DNA of 64,000 nucleotides from B4-G1 sp964393895 (GTDB taxonomy: Bacteria; Chloroflexota; Anaerolineae; B4-G1). Positions 49,527 to 57,586 of the stretch are shown piece after piece. Under the pieces are notes generated by a model that was given only the letters and a program-made list of their open reading frames with translations, had not been told where the DNA came from and searched no databases. The translations under genes and the position numbers were made by a program. Where the stretch lies: contig CAYMWP010000003.1 in NCBI GenBank assembly GCA_964393895.1, positions 1 to 64,000 of the forward strand. The letters are read 5' to 3'. Position 1 is the first letter of the stretch. Each line of letters starts with the position of its first letter.

Positions 49527-52500
49527 TCGCCCCTTCTTCCTGGCGCTCGTGCACCAATTCGATCAATTCTGCTCCATACCGCTCCAGCTTGCGCGGGCCG
49601 ACTCCCTTCAACTCAGCCAGAGCCTCCAGCGTGACAGGCCGGTGCGCGGCGATGGCCCTCAGGTGGCTATCGTGAAAGATGACGTAGGGCGCGACCTTTT
49701 GCGCGCGAGCCTGCTCCAGCCGCCAGGCGCGCAACTTTTGGAACAGCGCTTCGTCCACGTCCGGCCCTGCGCTCTCTTCTGGGGATGGTTTGCGTGACTG
49801 CGGCTCCCTCACCGGAGCGACCAGGCTATCCAACGCGGCCGGGTCTTGCAGCGCCGCCCGGCCTGCGGGGGCGAGCTCGAGCACATCGCCGCCGTGATAG
49901 AGCCGCCGCGCTTGCAGGAACTCGCCGCTTTCCAGGAGGCCCAGCATGCGCTCGACGGCCGCCGCCGAGCGAAAGGCCAGCTTTCCGAAACAGGCGTTCT
50001 CACGGGCTTTTTCCTTGAGGGGCTGCCTACCGTGACGCGCCTCATCGTCGCCGCGCAGGATGCGGGCCAGCGTGAGCCGTCCCCAGCTCCATTCCGCGTC
50101 CGCCACGCAGCGCAGAACGGTCAGCAGTTGCTCCCGCTCGCCGGGCAGGCCGGTGTCCGGCGGTGGCTGAATCTCGACGCAGTTATCACAGGCGTCGCAA
50201 CGCTCGATGGCGCGCCCGCCCAGGTAAGAGTTGATGTAGCCGTGACGGCAGCGACGGGTGCGGGCGTAAGCCGTGATCTCGTCCACCCGCTGGGCCTGCA
50301 CCGTCTCATACCGCTCCAGCAGCGTCTCGACCCGTTCGGCGGCGTCTGCGGGCGGCGGCGGCAGCTCCAGCAGCCAGTCCCGCCCGGCCGGGTAATAGTT
50401 CAGCCAGCCCGCGTCGGCCCACTCCAACATCCGCCGCTCCACGCCGTCGAGGGGCAGGTCGGCCCGCCGCGCCACGTCCGCCAGGTCGAGCGTCAGGGAT
50501 TGGTCGGGCCGCAGGTGGGCGGCCTGGCGGAAGGCGTCAAACTCGTCTGGCAGGATACTGGCGATCTGTAGGGTCGTATCTTGCCTGACGGCGGCTGTCA
50601 GGCGGACGGTCCCGCTGCGGGGAAAATCGGGGCCGCGCCGTAGTAGACCTGCCTCCTCCAGCAAGCTCAGAGCGACCCGGATGCGCGTTCTGTCGGTTCG
50701 CAGGTCGCGCTCCAGGTTCGCCGCCACGATCCGGCCGGACGAGTGCTCACCCAAACGGCGCTTGACGGCCCCGTAGACGGCCCGCAGGAACTCGACCGGC
50801 AGCGCGTCCCGGCGGATGCGACGGGACAGCACAGCTCGGTCCGACAGGGCGTACATCAACAGGCAGCGGGCGGGCAACCCATCGCGCCCGGCCCGTCCGG
50901 CCTCCTGGTAGTACGCTTCCAGCGAGTTGGCGGGGACAAAGTGAACGATGAAGCGAATGTCGGCCTTGTCAATGCCCAGGCCAAAAGCGATGGTCGCCAC
51001 GACGACGCGGATGCGGCCGGCCATAAAGTCATCCTGCACCTCGGCCCGGTTGGAGATGCCGGCGTGGTAGTGACCGGCGTTGACGCCGTGAGAGCGCAGC
51101 AGCGCGGCCAGTTCCTCGCAGCGGGCGCGGGCGCCGGCGTAGATGATGCCGCTGCCCGGTTCGCTTTTGCAGAAGGACAGCAGGTGACGCAGTTTATCGT
51201 CGCTGGCGCGGGCGTAAAAGACCTCCAGTTGCAGGTTGGGGCGGGTCACGTCGCCGGCGACGACGCGCATGTTGCCCAGGTGGCGGATGATGTCGCGCCG
51301 CACGCGGGGCGGGGCGGTCGCCGTCATCGCCAGGAGCGGCGGGTTGCCCAGCGCCTGCCGCGCTCGCCCGATGGTGAGATAGTCGGGCCGAAAGTCGTGG
51401 CCCCACACACTGACGCAGTGGGCCTCGTCAATCACCAGCCGGTTGACGCCCGCCCGTCGCAGCGCGTGCAGAAAGGGGGGCTGGCGCAGCCGCTCCGGGG
51501 CGGCATAGAGCAGGCGGTAGCCGCCGTCGGTGACTTGCCCCAGCCGGGTGCGCAGCGCGTCCCGTTCCAGGCTGCTGTTGATGGTGGCGGCCCGGCCCCG
51601 CACCCCGGCCGGCAGCGAGTCCACCTGATCCTTCATCAGCGCGATGAGGGGCGAGATGACGAGCGTCGTGCCGCGCTCGGCCAGCAGGGCGGGGAGTTGG
51701 TAGCACAACGATTTGCCGCCGCCGGTCGGCAGGACGGTCAGCACGTCCTCGCCGCGCAGGACGCTGGCGATGGTCTCCAACTGGCCGGGCAGGAGGCTCT
51801 CGAAACCAAAGAGCCGCCGGATGGCTTCTGTGATGCGCTCCCGCTCCGCGTCGGAGACGGGGATTTGGTCAAAGGTGGGGAGGGGTTCGGTGGGTGGGGG
51901 TCCCTCCTCCTCCACGGGGCGCGGCGCAGGAGGCGGGCGGTAGTCCGGGGACAGGGCGGCCCGCAGTTCGGCCAGTTCATCGGCGTGGCGGCGGGATAGC
52001 TCCGCCTCCAGGTCGGCGATGCGAGTCTCCTCGCCGCTGGCCCGAAAGTGATCGCGCAACCGGCGCAGGTAGACGGCGGAGAGGGGGCTTTCGTCGGTCG
52101 CGGTACGCAGCAAGCGCACGGCGTAGCCGCTGGCCGTAATCCAGTCGTCGAGCAAGCGGTAGAGCGCGGCCATTCCCAGCAGATAGGCGCGGCTCTGAGG
52201 GCGCAGTTCGTTCAGGCGACGGTAGGCGGCCAGCGCGGCGTCGGTATCTCCCCGCTCCAGCTCGACCTCGCCCAGCAGTCCCCAGGCAGTCACGCTCTCT
52301 GGTTGTTCCCTGACCAAGTCGCGGGCGATCCGGTGGGCGGCATCCGAGTCGGTCCGGGCCAGGTGGACGCGGGCCAGCAGTGCGCGAGCGGTCATGGATG
52401 TCCTGATCTGCAACCGCTTTTCCATCACCATCAGCGCGTCGTCGGGCCGCTCCTGGGCCAGGAAGGCGCGCGCCCGCAGGTCTAGCAGCGAGACCAGGGA

Positions 52501-52683
52501 GGGGCGGGCCGGGATGAGCACGTCCAGGCAAGCGTGCAGGGTCTCCAGTTGCTCCCAGCGCAGGAGAAAGTTGAGCAGCCGGCTGCGCTCGCTGCCCGTC
52601 AGCCCGACCATCTGTCGCGGGGCTATCGCCAACTCGGCCAGCACGTCGCCATTCGCAGATTCGCTATTCGTAAATTCGTTCAT
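49504..52683 (-). CDS. recQ: RecQ-family DNA helicase with N-terminal TPR-like extension and HRDC
   Basis: The 1059 residues are much longer than ordinary RecQ (about 600). Residues about 30-240 are helical TPR-like repeats (SVTAWGLLGEVELERGDTDAALAAYRRL), then a Pro-rich linker. The helicase core has Walker A in LPTGGGKSLCYQLPAL, DEAH in VIDEAHCVSVWGHDFRPDY and motif VI in YYQEAGRAGRDG. The RecQ zinc cluster (CRHGYINSY, then CDACDNC) and winged-helix region follow. A C-terminal HRDC domain (about 965-1040) ends the protein. The role is 3'-5' DNA unwinding in recombination and repair. The start lies in a run of ATTCG repeats. Confidence 0.93.
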   Translation of the reverse strand: MNEFTNSESANGDVLAELAIAPRQMVGLTGSERSRLLNFLLRWEQLETLHACLDVLIPARPSLVSLLDLRARAFLAQERPDDALMVMEKRLQIRTSMTARALLARVHLARTDSDAAHRIARDLVREQPESVTAWGLLGEVELERGDTDAALAAYRRLNELRPQSRAYLLGMAALYRLLDDWITASGYAVRLLRTATDESPLSAVYLRRLRDHFRASGEETRIADLEAELSRRHADELAELRAALSPDYRPPPAPRPVEEEGPPPTEPLPTFDQIPVSDAERERITEAIRRLFGFESLLPGQLETIASVLRGEDVLTVLPTGGGKSLCYQLPALLAERGTTLVISPLIALMKDQVDSLPAGVRGRAATINSSLERDALRTRLGQVTDGGYRLLYAAPERLRQPPFLHALRRAGVNRLVIDEAHCVSVWGHDFRPDYLTIGRARQALGNPPLLAMTATAPPRVRRDIIRHLGNMRVVAGDVTRPNLQLEVFYARASDDKLRHLLSFCKSEPGSGIIYAGARARCEELAALLRSHGVNAGHYHAGISNRAEVQDDFMAGRIRVVVATIAFGLGIDKADIRFIVHFVPANSLEAYYQEAGRAGRDGLPARCLLMYALSDRAVLSRRIRRDALPVEFLRAVYGAVKRRLGEHSSGRIVAANLERDLRTDRTRIRVALSLLEEAGLLRRGPDFPRSGTVRLTAAVRQDTTLQIASILPDEFDAFRQAAHLRPDQSLTLDLADVARRADLPLDGVERRMLEWADAGWLNYYPAGRDWLLELPPPPADAAERVETLLERYETVQAQRVDEITAYARTRRCRHGYINSYLGGRAIERCDACDNCVEIQPPPDTGLPGEREQLLTVLRCVADAEWSWGRLTLARILRGDDEARHGRQPLKEKARENACFGKLAFRSAAAVERMLGLLESGEFLQARRLYHGGDVLELAPAGRAALQDPAALDSLVAPVREPQSRKPSPEESAGPDVDEALFQKLRAWRLEQARAQKVAPYVIFHDSHLRAIAAHRPVTLEALAELKGVGPRKLERYGAELIELVHERQEEGANDPQTRD

Positions 52684-52697
52684 TCGCTCATTCGCTC
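52651..52697. repeat. ATTCG short tandem repeat spanning the recQ start
   Basis: ATTCG occurs six times at 52651, 52659, 52666, 52674, 52682 and 52690, with 7-8 base spacing. The array encodes the first residues of RecQ and the end of the upstream gene, so the true recQ start is uncertain by a few codons. Confidence 0.6.
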
Positions 52698-53398
52698 CCG
52701 TAATCTGGTATCACGTGCACTCCGACGACGAGGGGCCAATACTCGCCCCGCCACTTGCGCCCCAGCCCCAGCGCCAGGTAGAGGGCCTCGGTCTCCAGGC
52801 GTTCGAAGAGTTCATCGTGCTCCAATGTCAGGTGGCCGCCTCTTGCGCCCAGCCAGGCCCGGCCCAGTGATTCCCATTTCAGGTCGGTGACGGTGATGCC
52901 GCGCTTGCCGGCGGCGCGGTGGCGGTTGTCCTCGCCCGCCAGCAGAAAGCCCATCCGCGCTTCGTACTTGCCAGAGTAGGCGTCCAGCGAGAAGTTGGCC
53001 CAGACGCGCTCCGGCTGCACCAGGCAGAGCGAGCGGGTGTGGTGGACAAGCACTTCCTCCGGGGCGCGGTCGAGATAGCGGGGGAAGAAACTGGCGCGCT
53101 TTTTCCCTTCCAGGCGGCGCAGCAGGCGCGGCCGGTGATGCACAAAGTCGGTGAGCCAGTCCTCGACGTGGGGTGGGTTGGGACGCGGCTCGATTAGATT
53201 CAGCTCGATCACGTCGCCGCACTGCACCAGCCGGCCATCGGCGTCGGTCATGTCGCCCGGTTGGATGGTGTCAAAGTCGCGGATCGGGCGCACCCAGCGC
53301 AGGCCGGTCACCGGGTCGGGGTCGGTGGTGAAACCGGCGGTGCAGATGCCGCTGAGCATTTTGGTCATTGCCAGGATGAGGACTGGTTTAGGTGGCAT
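52688..53398 (-). CDS. Dual OB-fold-like protein of unknown function
   Basis: The 236 residues start at ATG 53398; an upstream extension would run into the DUF488 gene. The sequence (MTKMLSGICTAGF, LRWVRPIRDFDTIQPGD, GDVIELNLIEPRPNPPHVEDW) resembles dual OB-containing domain proteins, small beta-rich proteins without known enzymatic activity. Such proteins may bind nucleic acid. It lies between a DUF488 gene (stop 53434) and recQ (start 52683, four bases on). A link to DNA processing is inferred from context. Confidence 0.55.
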   Translation of the reverse strand: MPPKPVLILAMTKMLSGICTAGFTTDPDPVTGLRWVRPIRDFDTIQPGDMTDADGRLVQCGDVIELNLIEPRPNPPHVEDWLTDFVHHRPRLLRRLEGKKRASFFPRYLDRAPEEVLVHHTRSLCLVQPERVWANFSLDAYSGKYEARMGFLLAGEDNRHRAAGKRGITVTDLKWESLGRAWLGARGGHLTLEHDELFERLETEALYLALGLGRKWRGEYWPLVVGVHVIPDYGSE

Positions 53399-53433
53399 GG
53401 CTAGAACACGGATTGCAGGACGGTAACGGATTC

Positions 53434-53874
53434 TTACAGATGCGCGACGGTCAGCGCCGGCAGGTGCTTGGTCCAGTATTCGGCCACCAGGCGGCGGTGG
53501 CAGTGGTCGGCGGTCGGCTCGGCGCAGAGGAGACACGGGGCGCGGCGGCGGGCCAGGATGTCGCGCCCTATTTCCTCGGCGGACCGTTTCTTTAACAGCT
53601 GGAGGAAGCCGGTCACATAAGCGGCCCAATCCTCGTCCTCGCGGTAGGCGTCGAGGATCTCGGGCGTGGGGGACAGTTCGGGATGGTGCTCGTAGGCGAT
53701 GTGGAACCCCTCGCGCAGCAGGAAATCCAGCGTGTCCCGCTTGGTGTAGCCGGCCAGGTGGGAGGTGTTGCGCAACCGCACGTCAATCACCGCGTCCACG
53801 CCGGCCCGGCGCAGTTGATTGATGAACTTTTCCAGGGGTTTCTCTTTGTAACCGATGGTGTAGATGGTTGGCAT
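53434..53874 (-). CDS. DUF488 family protein (first copy)
   Basis: The 146 residues start at ATG 53874 (MPTIYTIGYKEKPLEKFI). The family hallmarks are visible: TIGY start, ADVIDVR-like strand (DAVIDVRLRNTSHLAGY) and the C-terminal Cys/His motif CLLCAEPTADHCHRRLVAEY. The biochemical role of DUF488 is not known; the conserved CxE...CHR set suggests a catalytic or metal site. It follows a second, divergent DUF488 gene and precedes the OB-like gene. Confidence 0.85.
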   Translation of the reverse strand: MPTIYTIGYKEKPLEKFINQLRRAGVDAVIDVRLRNTSHLAGYTKRDTLDFLLREGFHIAYEHHPELSPTPEILDAYREDEDWAAYVTGFLQLLKKRSAEEIGRDILARRRAPCLLCAEPTADHCHRRLVAEYWTKHLPALTVAHL

Positions 53875-53920
53875 AGCTGTCTCCTGGGCAAGCACGGGCT
53901 GCAAGTTTGCAAGTCGCGAG

Positions 53921-54427
53921 TTAGAAGAGGGAGAGTTGTTGGGCGATGGGTTCTCCCTCGATTTTCGCACCGTCGGGCTGGATGTGAAGCACGCGCACCC
54001 CGCGCGCCAGCAGGGTTTGGCTGATCAGCAGATGGCGGTGGCATTGACGGTGATCGCCCTCGCTGCACATGACGGCTACTCGCTCGGTGCGGGCCAGTTC
54101 GAGCAACCGGTCAATGCCGGCCTGGTATTCGTCGCTCTGCTCCACGCGCCGGTAGTCGGGGCGCTCCTGGCCGGGATCGTACAGGATCGGGTCGGACGGC
54201 CGTCCGCCGAGCGCGTCACCCATAAAGCGGTAGGCTATGCCGGCCTCTTCCAGGTCGCGGCCCAGCGTCTCCCGGTTGAACTGGTGTGTCCAACGGCTGT
54301 AGGGCTGACTGCGCACATCGGCCACGAGGGTTACCTCGTGCTGGCGCAACAGATCAATAAAGGCCATCGTGTCGTGGTCGCTGTGGCCGATGGTGTAGAC
54401 GAGTAGGTTGTTGCTCGGTTGTTCCAT
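53921..54427 (-). CDS. DUF488 family protein (second copy)
   Basis: The 168 residues (ATG 54427) show VYTIGHSDHDTMAFIDLL, TLVADVRSQPYSRW and the motif VMCSEGDHRQCHRHLL, all typical of DUF488. It is clearly different from the adjacent DUF488 protein, so the pair is an old duplication or a heteromer rather than a recent copy. No function is established. Neighbours are a small Cys protein upstream and DNA-repair genes on both sides. Confidence 0.87.
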   Translation of the reverse strand: MEQPSNNLLVYTIGHSDHDTMAFIDLLRQHEVTLVADVRSQPYSRWTHQFNRETLGRDLEEAGIAYRFMGDALGGRPSDPILYDPGQERPDYRRVEQSDEYQAGIDRLLELARTERVAVMCSEGDHRQCHRHLLISQTLLARGVRVLHIQPDGAKIEGEPIAQQLSLF

Positions 54428-54445
54428 TCGCGTCCTTGATGCTGC

Positions 54446-54601
54446 TCAGGTTTCTTGCTGCGCCAGGTGCTTTTGATAAGCTTTCCATCCCGGGCACCAT
54501 TTGATGTGCCAGTGCCAGAATCGGCCAAACAGCGATTTGGGACTGGCTTCCGCTCTTTTGCGCATAGGACAATCCTCGCAGCGGATCTGGCTTTTGCTCA
54601 T
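54446..54601 (-). CDS. Small Cys/Trp-rich protein of unknown function
   Basis: The 51 residues are read from ATG 54601, which has GAGGAGGA just upstream; an earlier ATG would add 11 residues without a comparable site. The sequence has CEDCP (C-x2-C), a second Cys in WCPGW, and an aromatic stretch FGRFWHWHIKWCPGWKAY. Metal binding is plausible. I do not recognise the family. It lies 18 bases upstream of a DUF488 gene and 16 bases downstream of the UDG-like gene. Confidence 0.65.
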   Translation of the reverse strand: MSKSQIRCEDCPMRKRAEASPKSLFGRFWHWHIKWCPGWKAYQKHLAQQET

Positions 54602-54617
54602 GACGGTTCCTCCTCTT

Positions 54618-55259
54618 TCAAATCGTTGGATCACGCGGTTCCAGTGCGGCTACTCCGGCGATGAACTTGCGTTTTCCTCCGTGAGATGGATGTCTGATGT
54701 AGGGAGCCGGCCGGCCGATCTTGGCCAGCGCCCGCTCCGCCACGCGCCCGACGGCGTAGGGTCGCGCCGACGGGAACAGGGCCAGGAAGCAACGCAGCAC
54801 TTTTAGCCCGTCGCCTAAATCCTGACCTGGGGCGCGGTTGGAGAGCGGGCCTTGCTCGCCGAACGGGTGCCAGGGAAAGGCGTTCCACAATATGCAGTCC
54901 GCCCGTTCGCTCAAAGGCTGCCACACGATCTTGGCCGAACGCTCGACCCACAGGCTTGCCGCCGTGCTGCTGCGGGCCAGGTCTTGACCCCGCGTCCAGT
55001 TCAATCGCTCCGGGCCGACCAGTTGCGCTTCGCAGGTGAACGGAATGCCGGAAAAGCGGCAACCGGCGTAGCCGGCTCCCTCGCCTACCAGCACGTAGCG
55101 CGCGCCGGAGAATATCTCCAGGTAACGGCGTAGGTTGCGGCGGCGTATCTCTGCCCCGTTAGGGACATCCAGTTCGTGATCAACGTCGCGGTACTGGTTG
55201 AACGCCCTGGGGTTGCTGTAGGCGTTCAGTAGCCCAAATAGCTCATCACTGTCAGTCAC
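54618..55259 (-). CDS. Uracil-DNA glycosylase superfamily protein
   Basis: The 213 residues have the UDG fold landmarks: VLVGEGAGYAGCRFSGIPFT (motif 1 region), ILWNAFPWHP (strand with Asn) and the C-terminal IRHPSHGG (His of the leucine-loop motif). It should remove uracil or a damaged base, or belong to a UDG-like subgroup without proven activity. No four-Cys Fe-S set is visible. The start is GTG 55259, overlapping the recJ stop by four bases (GTGA), so it is co-translated with recJ. Confidence 0.78.
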   Translation of the reverse strand: MTDSDELFGLLNAYSNPRAFNQYRDVDHELDVPNGAEIRRRNLRRYLEIFSGARYVLVGEGAGYAGCRFSGIPFTCEAQLVGPERLNWTRGQDLARSSTAASLWVERSAKIVWQPLSERADCILWNAFPWHPFGEQGPLSNRAPGQDLGDGLKVLRCFLALFPSARPYAVGRVAERALAKIGRPAPYIRHPSHGGKRKFIAGVAALEPRDPTI

Positions 55260-57583
55260 GATGTTATCAACGTCTCCTTGGCGGCGCGGGCAAAGTGAGC
55301 GCGGTAGGCGGCTGTCTCTCTCAGCAGTTTCTCCAAGCGAGCGGCCGCTTGGTTCAGCCCTGCGCCTGATTTCTGGTCGCCGATCGTCAGATGTGCCTCG
55401 TCGTCTGTGCCTTGAGCCTTCAGGATCCCCTTGGCCTCCAGCCAGGCTAACCCGGCCCGCACGGTCGCCTCTCGCTGAGCGGTGGCCGCCGCCAGGGTGG
55501 AGATGCTGACCCGGCCTCGATTGGCGTTAAGCGCACGTTTGGTCAGTCCGAGCAACCGTTTCAGGAACGCCTCGAAATCGTCCAGCCCCGGCTCTGTACC
55601 AAAGAGATAGATCGTCTCCGGCGAGACCTTGTCCAGCGCGGCCTGCAATTCTTTGGGGCCGGGGGGCGTGGTCCAGATGGCGAGAGCTTGTGATGGCTCT
55701 AGCTCTCGCCTATCGCGACCCGCGACTTGCGCTCTGGCCTCCGCTTCGCTCCACACTTGCACTTGCTTCTGCTCTCGCAACTGTTCCAGCAACGTATGCG
55801 GGTGAGATTCTTGCCTATAGTCCACCACCTGCAACCTGCGACCGGAGATTGGGGGATGGAGATCGGGGATGGGAGATCTGACGCGGGCATCTACCCACAC
55901 CACCTGCACCTCTCGCTGACCGCGATAGTCGCTGGCCTGCACGGCGTAGGCCAGATCGAACTGACCCTGCGGCAACGAGGACTCGTCCCCCCGCCACCAG
56001 AGCACTTTTTGCGTCGCGCCAGCCTCGTCCTCCACGACCAGCCGCAGATGCTCGCCGGTACGGCCTATGGTGGTGTGGCTTTCCAGCCTCAGCCCCTTGC
56101 TCGCCAGAGTCAGCGCGGGATTGCCCGGCCCGAAAGGAGCCAGCCGCTCCAACTGCTCCACCAGGTCGAGTGACAGGTCGGAGAGCGGCAGGTAGCCATC
56201 TATGGGGAGTGTGTTAGACCCCAAGGGTCTCAGAAGACCCTTGGGGTCTCTCGTTAGCGCGCGACTGAATTCGGGGATGCGCTCTGGCTCGATGCTCAAC
56301 CCGGCCGCCATTGGATGGCCGCCGAAACGGACCAGCATCTCGCGCTGGGCGGCTATGGCGGCGTGAATGTCACAGCCTGGGATGGAACGAGCTGATCCCC
56401 GGCCCAGCTTGCCGGGAGGGGTGGCGATGAGGATCGTGGGGCGGTTGTACTGCTCGGCCAAGCGCCCGGCCACGATGCCGATGACGCCAGCCGGCCAATC
56501 GGGATGGCTCAGCACCAGCGCCTTGTACTCCAGCAATGAGGGATCGCGCTCGATCTGCGTCTGTGCTCCTTGAAGGACCTGATCGCATAGCAGCTTGCGC
56601 TGGGCGTTCAACCCGTCCATCTCGGCGGCCAGGATACGGGCGCGGGCCAGGTCGGCGGTGGTCAGAAACTCGACGGCAATGGTGGCGTCGGCCAACCGGG
56701 CCAGGGCGTTGAGGCGGGGAGCCAATGCAAAGCCGATGTGCTCCTCAGTGAGCCGCTCAGGGTTGAGACCGGCGGCCTCTATCATTGCCTGGAGGCCCAA
56801 CCGCTCGGTGTGACGCAACGCCTCCAGGCCGCGTTGGAGCAGGTGGCGGGTGTCGCCGGTTTGGGTCGCCACGTCGGCCACGATGCCCAGGGCCACCAGA
56901 TCGAGGTATTGTGCTGCCTCTTCCGCTCGGCTCGCTCGCTCGTACAGGGCCTCGGCCAGTTTGTAGGCCACGCCCACTCCCGGAAGTTCGCGCAATGGAT
57001 GGGTTTCTGGCAGCAGTTTGGGATTGACCACAGCGTGGGCTTCCGGCAGGGTCGGGGGCAGATCGTGATGGTCGGTGACGATCACGTCCACGCCCTGCGA
57101 GCGGGCGTAGGCAATCGCTGCGTGGGCGGTGACGCCGGTATCGCAGGTCAGCACCAGTTGCACCCCCTCGGCGATGAGCCGTTCCAGTATGGGAGTGTGA
57201 AGCCCGTGCCCCCCTTCCTCACGGTTGGGGATGTAGTAGGTGACGGCCGTGCCCTGCGGCGAGCCTCGTCGAGCCACCAGCTCCCGCAGTGTGGAGACCA
57301 GGATAGTCGTCGCCGTCTGGCCGTCCACGTCAAAGTCGCCCCAAACGCAGATCGCCTCGCCCTGGCGGATGGCGCGCTCCAATCGCTCTGCGGCTCGAAC
57401 CAGGTGCGGCAGTTCGGCCGGCGGGGTGGGCTGATAGCGGGCGGGGTCGAGGAAGGCGCGGGCCGTTTCCACGTCGGTGAACCCGCGTCGGGCCAGTGTC
57501 TCTGCCACCAGCGGGTGCCCGCCGACGGCAGAGCGCAGCGCGTCAGGTACTCGCACTTTCTGTGGTTCGATCCAATCTTTCAC
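55256..57583 (-). CDS. recJ: Single-stranded-DNA exonuclease RecJ
   Basis: The 775 residues include the DHH phosphoesterase domain: WGDFDVDGQTATTI (motif I), TCDTGVTAHAAI and VTDHHDLPPTLP (DHH motif). The DHHA1 domain (GRLAEQYNRPTILI and FGGHPMAAGLSIEPERI) and the OB fold (PFGPGNPALTLASKGL) follow. A long C-terminal extension (about 560-775) goes beyond the usual RecJ core. It digests single-stranded DNA 5'-3' in repair. A 34-bp palindromic repeat (56216-56249) is read in frame between DHHA1 and OB, as DPKGLLRPLGSN. The start is GTG 57583. Confidence 0.93.
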   Translation of the reverse strand: MKDWIEPQKVRVPDALRSAVGGHPLVAETLARRGFTDVETARAFLDPARYQPTPPAELPHLVRAAERLERAIRQGEAICVWGDFDVDGQTATTILVSTLRELVARRGSPQGTAVTYYIPNREEGGHGLHTPILERLIAEGVQLVLTCDTGVTAHAAIAYARSQGVDVIVTDHHDLPPTLPEAHAVVNPKLLPETHPLRELPGVGVAYKLAEALYERASRAEEAAQYLDLVALGIVADVATQTGDTRHLLQRGLEALRHTERLGLQAMIEAAGLNPERLTEEHIGFALAPRLNALARLADATIAVEFLTTADLARARILAAEMDGLNAQRKLLCDQVLQGAQTQIERDPSLLEYKALVLSHPDWPAGVIGIVAGRLAEQYNRPTILIATPPGKLGRGSARSIPGCDIHAAIAAQREMLVRFGGHPMAAGLSIEPERIPEFSRALTRDPKGLLRPLGSNTLPIDGYLPLSDLSLDLVEQLERLAPFGPGNPALTLASKGLRLESHTTIGRTGEHLRLVVEDEAGATQKVLWWRGDESSLPQGQFDLAYAVQASDYRGQREVQVVWVDARVRSPIPDLHPPISGRRLQVVDYRQESHPHTLLEQLREQKQVQVWSEAEARAQVAGRDRRELEPSQALAIWTTPPGPKELQAALDKVSPETIYLFGTEPGLDDFEAFLKRLLGLTKRALNANRGRVSISTLAAATAQREATVRAGLAWLEAKGILKAQGTDDEAHLTIGDQKSGAGLNQAAARLEKLLRETAAYRAHFARAAKETLITS
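56216..56249. repeat. Perfect palindromic repeat inside the recJ reading frame
   Basis: AGACCCCAAGGGTCT (56216-56230) and AGACCCTTGGGGTCT (56235-56249) are perfect 15-bp inverted arms with the loop CAGA. It is translated as part of RecJ without breaking the frame. The loop and arms match the palindrome at 46509-46541 in design. Confidence 0.75.
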
Positions 57584-57586
57584 GTC

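Noticed and set aside
50743..51999. Long open frame antisense to recQ, and similar ones at 43859-44905, 56738-58120 and 9657-10781
   Set aside because: Each lies opposite a well-supported gene, and their translations show no recognisable domains. GC-rich codon bias explains the openness.
56213..56257. GTTAG direct repeats around the recJ palindrome as a target-site duplication
   Set aside because: They are 40 bp apart, which would shift the reading frame if removed. Five bases is also too short to trust.
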